64,000 bases of DNA from an uncultured Alphaproteobacteria bacterium (GTDB taxonomy: Bacteria; Pseudomonadota; Alphaproteobacteria; HIMB59; GCA-002718135): assembly GCA_902628645.1 (NCBI GenBank), contig CACONS010000001.1, forward strand, positions 32,995 through 96,994. Reading direction: 5' to 3'. Numbering within the stretch: the first letter of the stretch is position 1; every line of letters starts with the position of its first letter. Positions 36,182-44,808 of the stretch are shown here, piece after piece. The notes below the pieces were generated by a model. It saw nothing but the letters and a program-made list of their open reading frames with translations, was not told where the DNA came from and ran no database searches. The translations under genes were made by a program, and so were the position numbers.

Positions 36182-37069
36182 ATGACTAAAAATTTCAAAG
36201 GCATAATTCTTGCTTTAGTTGCTTCTTTTTGTGCGGTACTTATGAGTGTATTTTTAAAATTTGCACAAGAGGATGCAAATGTTTTTAGTGTCGGTTTCAT
36301 GAGATTTTTTTTTGGTTTTTTATTAATATTACCTTTTGTAATTAAATCAAAATTTAAAATTTATAATACAGATAATTTTAAATTTCATATCACACGAAGT
36401 ATTATTAATGTTCCTATGATGATTTTAGGCTTTGCAGCACTAATGTATATTCCTCTTGATCAAATAAAAGCTATAGGGTTTTTAAGTCCAATTCTTGTAG
36501 TTATTTTAAGTGTTATTTTTTTAAAAGAGAGAATTTATTTAATAAGAACATTTTCTTTAATATTAGGTTTTATAGGTGTAATTATTATTCTACGTCCTGG
36601 AATTATCGAAATAAGTATTGGTGCATATATGGTCCTAACATCAACTTTGCTTTGGTCTACCGTAATTATTATTACAAAATATATGTCAAAATCTGACTCA
36701 CCAATGACTATAATTACATATCAATACACTTTTGTATCTATTTTTACACTTCCACTAGCTATTGTTTATTGGTCTAGTCTTTCACTATCATCAGTTTTTT
36801 ATAGTTTAATGGCAGCAATAGTTGGTACCGTTCTTCATTTATGTATTAATACTTCATATAAATTGGCATCTCTTACTATTTTACAACCTATTTGGTTTTC
36901 ACAACTTTTATGGGCTACAATATTTTCACTAATTCTATTTAATGAAAGTGTAGATTATTTTACATATATTGGAGGCTCACTTGTGTTTATTTCTGTACTT
37001 ATAATAACTTATAGAGAAAATTATTTGAAAAAAGATATTGCTAAGACATCTATTCCACTCAAAAATTAA
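36182..37069 (+). CDS. EamA-family (DMT) permease
   Basis: 295 aa with ten membrane helices in two EamA repeats. MRFFFGFLLILPF, the first-repeat end (LKERIYLIRTFSLILGFIGV) and the second-repeat end (FNESVDYFTYIGGSLVF) are typical of drug/metabolite transporters. Being 9 bp behind dmdA it may move DMSP or a product of demethylation; this is inference only. Confidence 0.85.
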   Translation: MTKNFKGIILALVASFCAVLMSVFLKFAQEDANVFSVGFMRFFFGFLLILPFVIKSKFKIYNTDNFKFHITRSIINVPMMILGFAALMYIPLDQIKAIGFLSPILVVILSVIFLKERIYLIRTFSLILGFIGVIIILRPGIIEISIGAYMVLTSTLLWSTVIIITKYMSKSDSPMTIITYQYTFVSIFTLPLAIVYWSSLSLSSVFYSLMAAIVGTVLHLCINTSYKLASLTILQPIWFSQLLWATIFSLILFNESVDYFTYIGGSLVFISVLIITYRENYLKKDIAKTSIPLKN

Positions 37070-37080
37070 TTTTATTAATT

Positions 37081-37902
37081 CTATTTTGTTCCTAGGGCAA
37101 AACCTCTTAGTAAATATTTTTGAAAGTATACTAAAAGAAAAATAGTTGGAATAGTAGAAATAATAATTCCCGCTAAGGATGTGCCCATATACATACTCAA
37201 TCTATTTCCTAACTGAAGAGACATACCAACCTGTAGTGTTCTCATATGCTGTTCTGAAGCAGAAACAAGAGGCCATATATAATCATTCCAGGCACCACCA
37301 AAGTTCACAATGGCTACTGTAAAAATCGCGGGTAGTGCTAATGGCAGCATAATTCTTACAAAAATTTGCAAACGATTAGCTCCATCAATAACAGAAGCTT
37401 CCTCTACTTCTTTTGGAACACCCTTAAAATATTGTGTCATAATAAAAACTCCAAATGGTACGCCAAGCTTTGGAAGAAATAAACCCGTATGTGTGTTATG
37501 TAATCCTAAAGAACTAAATTGCGTAAAGAGAGGGATAAATAATAATTCACCGGGTATCATTAATCCAGCAAGAACAAGTGGATATATAAATTTACGACCA
37601 AAAAAATCAATTCTTGCAAATGCGTATCCTGCCATTGAGCAAAATATTGTAGTAAAAAAAGTTGCACATAACGCTACTATTACAGTGTTCATAACCCATA
37701 TATCAAAGCTTGAACTCCACATTTTGATATAATTTTCAACAGTAAAAGGAATAGGAAAAAATCCAAATAGGAAATTTGTAGTTGTTTTTTGCAATAATTC
37801 ATTTGGTTGAAAAGACAGAGAGATTACCCATACAACTGGTGTAAACCATATTATGCATGCTATTAAAATTACAAAAAAATTGAGGGTTAATCTTTTACTC
37901 AT
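37081..37902 (-). CDS. ABC sugar transporter permease (MalG/UgpE type)
   Basis: 273 aa with six membrane helices. The EAA cytoplasmic loop reads EEASVIDGANRLQIFVRIMLPLALP, the contact for the ATPase. It pairs with the larger permease upstream (8-bp overlap) and the binding protein at 40.1 kb. No ATP-binding subunit is encoded in this locus, so a shared ATPase from elsewhere must energise it. Confidence 0.92.
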   Translation of the reverse strand: MSKRLTLNFFVILIACIIWFTPVVWVISLSFQPNELLQKTTTNFLFGFFPIPFTVENYIKMWSSSFDIWVMNTVIVALCATFFTTIFCSMAGYAFARIDFFGRKFIYPLVLAGLMIPGELLFIPLFTQFSSLGLHNTHTGLFLPKLGVPFGVFIMTQYFKGVPKEVEEASVIDGANRLQIFVRIMLPLALPAIFTVAIVNFGGAWNDYIWPLVSASEQHMRTLQVGMSLQLGNRLSMYMGTSLAGIIISTIPTIFLLVYFQKYLLRGFALGTK

Positions 37903-38977
37903 TTTCTCTAAATAACCTAAATTGTAAAAAGGTAAAAAAACCTATGATTAAAAATAGTACTACTGAAACCGCAGCACCTGACCCCATTCTCATATCTCTA
38001 AAAGAATATTCGTAAATTAATTGAACTAAAGTTCTTGAATTATTATTTGGCCCACCTCCTGTTAGAAGTTGTGACTGAGCAAATATTTGTAAATGAGCAA
38101 TAATTTGTAAAACGGATACAAGAAGGAAAATTCTACTTACCCCTGGTAAAGTTATATACCAAAACATTTGACTATTTGATGCGCCATCTATTCTTGCTGC
38201 TTCGTATCTTTCATCAGGAATTTGTTGAAGGGCAGCAATAAATAAAATCATTGGCAAACCAATTGTCCACCAAACAGTTGCAAAAATGATAACAAATCTA
38301 CCTGCTATTGTTTTTTGTGTAAATGGATAAGGATCATAACCAAAAGCCTCTAAAGCATTATTAAATAAACTTCCATATCCACCAAAAAGTTGGGAGAATA
38401 CTAAAGATAATCCCACAACACCAACACCACCAGTTGCCCAAAACATTGTTCTAATAATGGTAAACGTTACACCTTTTTTATTTGTTGCAATGGCTATAAT
38501 AATAGCAATGAAGGTAACACCATAGGCAGAATAAAAAGCTAAAATAATTGTATTTCTTACTGTTTTCCAAAATAGATCGTCTTCCCAATATGCATCTTCA
38601 GTTGGTTTAATTCCATTAATAAAATAAACAATTAGAGCAAATATAAAGAAAAACTTTAAACCAACATTATGCTTTAATATTTCGTTTTTATGAAAAATAT
38701 AAATAGTAGTAATTATCAATAAAAGCAGGCAAATTTTAATTGGAGTTAAAAAAACAGTAAAATCATAATAAACACCTTCACCGGCTAATAAATATATATA
38801 ATTTTCAAATCCAATAAATTCTGCGTTATCTGGATTGATAGCTACGGCCATCAAATTCCAATCAAAAAAACTCATATAAAATAACTTACCAAATGGATAG
38901 ATTAGAAAAGATAAAAAGAAGACTATAAATGGTAAAATTAAAAAGTAGGCATAAAAATTGTCGTTTTTAATTTTCAT
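37895..38977 (-). CDS. ABC sugar transporter permease (MalF/UgpA type), with extra membrane segments
   Basis: 360 aa, longer than the usual roughly 300. The EAA loop is YEAARIDGASNSQMFWYITLPG. Between the first helix and the core lie two additional hydrophobic segments (about residues 78-93 and 107-120), reminiscent of MalF-like insertions. Overlaps lacI by one base and malG-type by 8 bp, so regulator and permeases are one transcript. Confidence 0.9.
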   Translation of the reverse strand: MKIKNDNFYAYFLILPFIVFFLSFLIYPFGKLFYMSFFDWNLMAVAINPDNAEFIGFENYIYLLAGEGVYYDFTVFLTPIKICLLLLIITTIYIFHKNEILKHNVGLKFFFIFALIVYFINGIKPTEDAYWEDDLFWKTVRNTIILAFYSAYGVTFIAIIIAIATNKKGVTFTIIRTMFWATGGVGVVGLSLVFSQLFGGYGSLFNNALEAFGYDPYPFTQKTIAGRFVIIFATVWWTIGLPMILFIAALQQIPDERYEAARIDGASNSQMFWYITLPGVSRIFLLVSVLQIIAHLQIFAQSQLLTGGGPNNNSRTLVQLIYEYSFRDMRMGSGAAVSVVLFLIIGFFTFLQFRLFRENE

Positions 38978-39978
38978 TATTTTGTTTTTACAGATTCACG
39001 TTTAATTAATGGAGACTCAACTAAAATATTAAAGTTATCATTAAATTTTTGTGGATCAATTATGTGTTTAATAGCTTTTTGTGTCATTTCAGAATATGGT
39101 AATTGAACAGTTGTAAGTTTAGGCTTAACAAGCTCACTTATTCTTGAATTATCAAAACCAATAACTGAAATATCTTTTGGTATTTTTAATCCCACTTCTT
39201 TTATTGCTTGATATGAGCCCATAGCAATTTCATCGGAAGTGCAGAAAATAGCATCTATTTTTTTATTTTTTTTAAATAATTTTTTTGCTTCAAGGTAGCC
39301 TCCATTTTCTAAATTACTTTTAGGTTGAACAATGAAACTATCTTTATAATCTATGTTGTTTTCTGTATGTGCATCTCGCCAACCTGATAATCTATCTTTA
39401 TAACCTTTCATCCAAGTATCACTTGATAATATTATAGGAATTTTTGTTAAGTTATTTTGAAAAAGATAATTTACAGCTTTTTTTGCTCCATTGTAATCAT
39501 CTGGTAATATTGTTAAGCCATTAAAATTATTACTATAACAATTTAATAATATTTTGCTTAATTTTAGATTATTTAAATTTATTTCTATTTTTTTTGTATA
39601 ACTGTATGCAATAATAATACCATCTGGTTTGAATTCATCTATTGCTTTAAAAATATTTTTTTTATTATCCAGTAATTTATTAAACAAAAAAACAAATTGA
39701 TGTGATTTTAAATCATAATCATTAAAACCATCGAGTAATTTACTGGCAACATTTTCGTTGTAAGAAAATTCCTCCATAAAAAAAATAAATTTTCTTTTAT
39801 TAAGTCTACGAATTTTATTATTGCCACTGTAGTTATATTTTTTTCCAATTTTTTTGACATTTTTCCATGTTTTTTCAGAAATACCTTGGTTTTTTTTATC
39901 GTTAAGAACTATTGAAGCTGTTGCAGGACTAACTTTTGCAAGCTTTGCAATTTCTCTTAATGTGATTTTCTTTTTCAT
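38977..39978 (-). CDS. LacI-family transcriptional regulator
   Basis: 333 aa. The N-terminal helix-turn-helix with hinge (TLREIAKLAKVSPATASIVLN, first 50 residues) is the LacI/GalR type, and the rest is a periplasmic-binding-protein-like effector domain (DDYNGAKKAVNYL, IDAIFCTSDEIAMGSYQAI, VIGFDNSRISELVKPKLTT). Presumed repressor of the flanking sugar genes, released by a sugar or breakdown product. A palindrome in the divergent promoter region is the likely operator. Confidence 0.93.
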   Translation of the reverse strand: MKKKITLREIAKLAKVSPATASIVLNDKKNQGISEKTWKNVKKIGKKYNYSGNNKIRRLNKRKFIFFMEEFSYNENVASKLLDGFNDYDLKSHQFVFLFNKLLDNKKNIFKAIDEFKPDGIIIAYSYTKKIEINLNNLKLSKILLNCYSNNFNGLTILPDDYNGAKKAVNYLFQNNLTKIPIILSSDTWMKGYKDRLSGWRDAHTENNIDYKDSFIVQPKSNLENGGYLEAKKLFKKNKKIDAIFCTSDEIAMGSYQAIKEVGLKIPKDISVIGFDNSRISELVKPKLTTVQLPYSEMTQKAIKHIIDPQKFNDNFNILVESPLIKRESVKTK

Positions 39979-40056
39979 GTTGTATCAAAATTTGATGGTA
40001 AAAATTAATAATTTACTTGAAATACTTTTAAATTCAATGCAAATTAACTAAACAAA

Positions 40057-40072
40057 TACTAAATGTTTAGTA
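40057..40072. promoter_or_regulatory. Perfect palindrome, probable LacI-family operator
   Basis: TACTAAA-TG-TTTAGTA, two 7-bp arms around a 2-bp centre, in the gap between the divergent lacI-type regulator and the binding-protein gene. It ends six bases before the GGAGG Shine-Dalgarno at 40078-40082, so a bound repressor would block transcription or initiation of the binding-protein operon. Size and symmetry fit LacI-family sites, although the centre is TG rather than the common CG. Confidence 0.6.
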
Positions 40073-40086
40073 AATATGGAGGAAAA

Positions 40087-41331
40087 ATGAAAAAAATTAA
40101 ATTACTATTTTTTGCATCATTCCTATCCCTTTTAAGTTTCAGTGCATCGGCTGTAGATATTACGATTGCAAGATTCTTTGGTGATTGTGAAGATGCAGGA
40201 AGTGATACTAAGGCAACATCAGGGGAGGCATGTATTATACAATCAATAATTAATGCTTTTAATGAACAAAATCCTGATATTAATGTTACTACTGAAGTTC
40301 TTGATTGGGGTCAAACATATAATATTCTTCAAACAAGATATGCTGATAATAGTGCGCCTGATATCCATATCATGCACAGACACCGTATTCCTCAATTCTC
40401 TTCAATTGGAGCTATTGCAGATTTAAGTGGTGAGTTAGAGAAATATGGAATGGACTCTAGTGATATTGTTCCAATGATGATGGATGCATTAACGTATGAT
40501 GGCGGTATGTGGGGTTTACCACTTGATATTCATGCTGGATTGTTCCATACCAATTTGGATCTTATGGCAAAAGCTGGCTTAGTCAAAGATGGAAAACCAA
40601 TTTATCCTACTAGTCCTGCAGAAATGTTAGAGCATGCAAATGCCTGTAAAGCTGTTGGAGCTGATTATTTGGCAAGTGGACAAACAAGAGCTATCTATGG
40701 TCTAACATGGCAGCAAAATTCTAATTTCTTTGAAGGAAAAAAAGCAACCCTCAACACTGATGAAGTGAGAAATGCAGTTCAGCTTTATCTAGATCTTAAA
40801 GCTGCAGGTGCTTACCAACCTGAACTTGATTATGGTAGTGCTGAAAAATTCTGGATGGATGGTAATGCATGTATTTTATATAATGGTACTTGGGTTGTAG
40901 ATTATTATTCTCAGAATGTTGACTTCAATTACTATGTTGGGTCTATGCCAACAATTTATGATAAGGGAGCAACATGGGCTGATTCACATATGTGGTCAAT
41001 TCCAGCAGCATTAAAATCTTCAAGTCCTGAAAAATATGATGCTGTTATGAAGTTAGCAAAGTTTATGTGGGATCACAGTATTGATTGGTCAAGAACTGGT
41101 CACATGTCTTATAGATCATCTGTTATTAACAGTGATGCATATATGAATTTACCGCATAGAACTGAGTATGCATCTACAGCTGAGATAATGACTGATACTC
41201 CGCATTCCATAAATTATGGAGCCATTGTTCAATTATTGGACACAGAAATTGGAGCTATTATGCTTGGTGAGAAAGACATAGATTCAGGTCTTAAGGATGC
41301 AAATAATAAATTAAAGAAATTAATTCGTTAA
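40087..41331 (+). CDS. ABC transporter sugar-binding protein
   Basis: Periplasmic solute-binding protein of the family-1 (MalE/UgpB-like) type. 414 aa from ATG 40087, chosen over in-frame ATG 40063 because GGAGG at 40078-40082 fits and the protein then starts with a signal peptide (KKIKLLFFASFLSLLSFSAS, cut after A). Mature segments PDIHIMHRHRIPQFSSIG, GLPLDIHAGLF and ILYNGTWVVDYY are typical of sugar binders. Two mature Cys (CEDA... and ACII) may form a disulfide. Confidence 0.92.
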   Translation: MKKIKLLFFASFLSLLSFSASAVDITIARFFGDCEDAGSDTKATSGEACIIQSIINAFNEQNPDINVTTEVLDWGQTYNILQTRYADNSAPDIHIMHRHRIPQFSSIGAIADLSGELEKYGMDSSDIVPMMMDALTYDGGMWGLPLDIHAGLFHTNLDLMAKAGLVKDGKPIYPTSPAEMLEHANACKAVGADYLASGQTRAIYGLTWQQNSNFFEGKKATLNTDEVRNAVQLYLDLKAAGAYQPELDYGSAEKFWMDGNACILYNGTWVVDYYSQNVDFNYYVGSMPTIYDKGATWADSHMWSIPAALKSSSPEKYDAVMKLAKFMWDHSIDWSRTGHMSYRSSVINSDAYMNLPHRTEYASTAEIMTDTPHSINYGAIVQLLDTEIGAIMLGEKDIDSGLKDANNKLKKLIR

Positions 41332-41345
41332 TTTCCTCTTATAAA

Positions 41346-41370
41346 ATGGAGGTGTTTTTGACACCTCCAT
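41346..41370 (+). repeat. Strong intercistronic hairpin after the binding-protein gene
   Basis: Perfect 10-bp stem ATGGAGGTGT/ACACCTCCAT with a TTTTG loop, 14 bases behind the stop. No T-run follows, so it is probably not a terminator. More likely it is an mRNA-stabilising or processing hairpin that lets the binding protein be made in excess over the downstream glycosidase, as in other binding-protein operons. Confidence 0.6.
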
Positions 41371-41398
41371 TAACTCGATAAAAAAAAAGATAGGAAGT

Positions 41399-43231
41399 AT
41401 GAGAAAAGAACACCCAAGACCACAGTTTTTAAGAAAAGATTGGTTAAACTTAAATGGAGTTTGGACTTGTGAATATTCAAAAAATATTAAAGGTTTTAAA
41501 AAATCTAAATTAAATTCAAAAAAGTTTTCAAAAAAAATTAATGTACCTTTTTGTCCTGAAAGTAAATTATCAGGAATTGGAAACACTGATTTCATGCAAG
41601 AAGTTTGGTACCATAAAAGTTTTAAATTAAATAATAATTGGAAAGATAAAAAAATATTTATTCATTTTGGCGGAGTTGATTATAAGTGCGATGTATTCGT
41701 AAACAAAACTAAAGTTGGTTCAAATATAGGCGGTCAAGCGCCATTTAGTATTGATATTTCAAAAGCGGTAAATTTTACTAAAAATAATGATTTAATTGTT
41801 TATGTAATAGATGAAAGATGTCCTGGAAGTATGAACCCATCTCCTTGGTACAAAGGAAGATTTACTCCAAAAAAAATAGCAATAGCAAAAAAATGGGCTC
41901 TGGATAAACGTAGAACGCAACCTAGAGGTAAACAATCATCTTTTTTACATTCTTATCAATGTGTTTATACAAGAACAACTGGTATTTGGCAGACAGTTTG
42001 GTTAGAGGCTGCTAATAAAAAACATATAAAGAGTGTTTCAATTGTTCCAAATTTAAAAAGTTCATGTTTTGAATTTACTCCTGATTTTTCAGCAAATGTA
42101 AATGATAATTTTAAGGTTGATATTACATTTAAAAATAAAAAAATATCTTCTTCTATTTTCAATACAAAAATAAAAAAAATAAAAATTAAAATTCCAAAAC
42201 CAAAGTTGTGGTCTATTGAGCAACCAAACCTTTATGATTTTGTTTTTACTTTAATAAGTGAAAAAAATAACAAAACTTTAGATAAAGTTAAGAGTTATGG
42301 AGGAATGCGCTCTATAGAAGTGAAGAAAAATAAAGTATATCTCAATAATAAACCTCTCTATCAAAGATTGGTTTTAGATCAGGGATTTTACCCAGACGGA
42401 ATTTGGACAGCACCAACCGATAAAGCTCTAAAAAATGATATTATTTTATCAATGAAGGCTGGTTTTAATGGAGCAAGGTTACATGAAAAAGTATTTGAAG
42501 ATCGTTTTCATTATTGGGCTGATAAATTAGGCTACATAACATGGGCTGAGTGGGGTAATTGGGGAGCAAATGAAAATGCAAAAGGTACCGAGACTGCTTT
42601 TATGCATGAATGGCCAAAAATAGTAGAGCATTTAAAAAATCATCCATCAATCATTACATGGACTCCTTTTAATGAAACTAATACTTTGGAATGTAATGCT
42701 CAACATAAAAAATTAATGCGTTTAGCATATGATGTAACTAAGAAAATTGACCCAACAAGACCAGTTAATGAAACAAGTGGGTATCAACATCAGAAAACAG
42801 ATATTTGGACAGTTCATCACTATGAACCAAAACCTGATAAATTAATGGAAGCTTTAAATCCAAAAAAAGGAGTTTATAGAAATTTTCCAAAGTTTGAAAC
42901 ATCCTATAAAAATCAACCTTATATCATTGATGAATATGGAGGTGCTTGGTGGCTTCCTTTAAACCTAAGAGATAAATTTTTTTCTTGGGGTCACGGAGAT
43001 CATGTAAGACCTAAGACAATTCAAGAAGTTTATGATCGTATGGATAGTTTAACTGAAGTAGTTTTAAAAACAAAACACATACAAGGATTTTGTTATACTC
43101 AACTAACTGATGTGGAGCAAGAAACTAATGGAGTATATCTTTATGATAGAAAAACAAAATTTAATATGAACAAGATAAAGAAAATATTCAAAGACAAATC
43201 TCTAAAACTAAAAAAAGGTTATATTCAGTAG
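41399..43231 (+). CDS. Glycoside hydrolase family 2 enzyme
   Basis: 610 aa, no signal peptide, so cytoplasmic. Opening EHPRPQFLRKDWLNLNGVW and the sugar-binding, immunoglobulin-like and TIM-barrel order of GH2. Acid/base about E426 in TPFNETNT and nucleophile about E512 in IIDEYGGAWW. GH2 includes beta-galactosidase, beta-glucuronidase, beta-mannosidase and arabinopyranosidase, and the exact activity is not readable. The AraD-like neighbour suggests an arabinose- or galactose-type glycoside brought in by the ABC transporter. Confidence 0.9.
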   Translation: MRKEHPRPQFLRKDWLNLNGVWTCEYSKNIKGFKKSKLNSKKFSKKINVPFCPESKLSGIGNTDFMQEVWYHKSFKLNNNWKDKKIFIHFGGVDYKCDVFVNKTKVGSNIGGQAPFSIDISKAVNFTKNNDLIVYVIDERCPGSMNPSPWYKGRFTPKKIAIAKKWALDKRRTQPRGKQSSFLHSYQCVYTRTTGIWQTVWLEAANKKHIKSVSIVPNLKSSCFEFTPDFSANVNDNFKVDITFKNKKISSSIFNTKIKKIKIKIPKPKLWSIEQPNLYDFVFTLISEKNNKTLDKVKSYGGMRSIEVKKNKVYLNNKPLYQRLVLDQGFYPDGIWTAPTDKALKNDIILSMKAGFNGARLHEKVFEDRFHYWADKLGYITWAEWGNWGANENAKGTETAFMHEWPKIVEHLKNHPSIITWTPFNETNTLECNAQHKKLMRLAYDVTKKIDPTRPVNETSGYQHQKTDIWTVHHYEPKPDKLMEALNPKKGVYRNFPKFETSYKNQPYIIDEYGGAWWLPLNLRDKFFSWGHGDHVRPKTIQEVYDRMDSLTEVVLKTKHIQGFCYTQLTDVEQETNGVYLYDRKTKFNMNKIKKIFKDKSLKLKKGYIQ

Positions 43232-43314
43232 AAATAAAATAAATTTTTGTGTGAAAAAATATTAATAATTAAGCTTTTAAAATTGAATCAAAGTTTCTAT
43301 AAGATCTTAAATAA

Positions 43315-44235
43315 ATGAATAATAAATATAAATACCAAGGTATGTGGCCAGTTGCACCAACACCATTTCATGACAACGGTGAAGTTGATTACGAAGGAAT
43401 GGGTAGGGTAATTGATTGTATGGTTGATCAAAAAGTTAAAGGTATTTGTATTTTAGCTAATTATTCTGAGCAATTTTTAATTTCAGACGAAGAAAGAGAA
43501 AAATTAACAAAACTTTGTATGAAAAAAATTGATGGAAGAGTTAAAACAATTGTTACTGTTTCTCATTTTGCTACTGATATTGTACGTCCTCGAGCAGAAT
43601 TAGCAAAATCATTGGACGCAGATATTATAATGATGATGCCGCCTTATCATGGTGCATTGTTAAAAGGTAATCCTGATCAAATATTTGAACAGTTTAATGA
43701 AATTTCTAAAGTTAAAATTCCAATTATGATACAAGATGCACCTTTATCTGGTATTGAACTTTCAGTACCTTTACTAACAAAGATGATAAATGAGATCGAG
43801 TATTTAACATGTTTTAAAATTGAAAGTGCTAACGCAGCATCAAAAATAAGAGCACTTATTAAAAATTGTAGTGAAAAACTAGATGCACCTTTTGATGGAG
43901 AAGAAAGCATTACACTGTATGCAGACTTAGAAGCTGGAATTTCTGGCAGTATGAGCTCAGCATTACTTCCAGAAAAAATTGCTCCAGTAATTGATCATTT
44001 TTGGAACAATGAAAAAGATAAAGCAGAAGAAGTATATAATAATATTCTTCCTTTAATAAATTTTGAAAATAGACAATGTGGTTTTAGAGCTACAAAAACA
44101 GTAATGAAAGAGGGTGGGGTAATAAAATCAGATTTTTGCAGAGATCCTATTAAACCTTTAGATCTAGATACAAAAAATTTATTACTTAATTTTGCAAAAA
44201 GATATGATTTGCTTACTTATAAATGGGGTAAATAA
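43315..44235 (+). CDS. araD: DapA-family lyase, probable 2-keto-3-deoxy-L-arabonate dehydratase
   Basis: 306 aa class I aldolase/dehydratase barrel with Schiff-base Lys K168 in TCFKIESANAA. GICILANYSEQF, MMPPYHGAL, IPIMIQDAPLSG, DGEESITLYADLEAG and LPLINFENRQCG closely resemble the bacterial AraD dehydratase of the non-phosphorylating arabinose pathway (2-keto-3-deoxy-L-arabonate to 2-oxoglutarate semialdehyde). The rest of that pathway is not in the window. It could alternatively act on a related keto-deoxy sugar acid. The symbol follows the Azospirillum usage. Confidence 0.75.
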   Translation: MNNKYKYQGMWPVAPTPFHDNGEVDYEGMGRVIDCMVDQKVKGICILANYSEQFLISDEEREKLTKLCMKKIDGRVKTIVTVSHFATDIVRPRAELAKSLDADIIMMMPPYHGALLKGNPDQIFEQFNEISKVKIPIMIQDAPLSGIELSVPLLTKMINEIEYLTCFKIESANAASKIRALIKNCSEKLDAPFDGEESITLYADLEAGISGSMSSALLPEKIAPVIDHFWNNEKDKAEEVYNNILPLINFENRQCGFRATKTVMKEGGVIKSDFCRDPIKPLDLDTKNLLLNFAKRYDLLTYKWGK

Positions 44236-44279
44236 TATAATTTAATTGACAAATATTATTTAAAAATTAGTTATGATTT

Positions 44280-44798
44280 ATGCGTAATTTTTTCGAAGGT
44301 CTTCTTGAAAGAGCAATGTTTTCAAGTAGATGGGCATTAGCTCCTGTTTATGTTGCTCTATGTCTAACTCTTTTAGTTATTACCTATAAAGTTATTGCAT
44401 TATTTATTTATGAAATCACACACTTAAGTGACTTAACACTAAATGAACTTCTTGTATTTGTTTTACATATTGTTGATTTAGCTCTTGTTGGTAATCTAGT
44501 TTTAATGGTTATTTTTGCTGGATATGAGAATTTCGTCTCAAAAATTGATATTGCAAATCAATCTGAAGACAAACCAGAGTGGATGGGTAAACTTGATTTT
44601 TCAGGTTTAAAATTAAAACTTATTGCCTCAATAGTAGCTATTTCAAGTATCGGTTTGCTAGAAGCTTTTATTGATGTAGGTTCAAAAACATCAGAAGAAA
44701 TCTACTTAATGATATTTATTCATGCTGTATTTATTTTATCAGGATTAGTTATAGCAATAATGGATTATATTAGCGGAATTACTAAACATCATCCTTAA
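44280..44798 (+). CDS. YqhA-family (UPF0114) membrane protein
   Basis: 172 aa with three to four membrane helices. FFEGLLERAMFSSRWALAPVY and LNELLVFVLHIVDLALVGNL are the family hallmarks, with LKLKLIASIVAISSIGLLEAF later. Function unknown. It is 10 bp upstream of the cyclase gene and so likely part of the cyclic-nucleotide/channel group. Confidence 0.85.
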   Translation: MRNFFEGLLERAMFSSRWALAPVYVALCLTLLVITYKVIALFIYEITHLSDLTLNELLVFVLHIVDLALVGNLVLMVIFAGYENFVSKIDIANQSEDKPEWMGKLDFSGLKLKLIASIVAISSIGLLEAFIDVGSKTSEEIYLMIFIHAVFILSGLVIAIMDYISGITKHHP

Positions 44799-44808
44799 TT
44801 AATTTAAT

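Noticed and set aside
37310..37732. 140-codon open frame antisense to the MalG-type permease
   Set aside because: It lies wholly inside a gene with clear EAA loop and membrane helices, and its own translation has no recognisable pattern.
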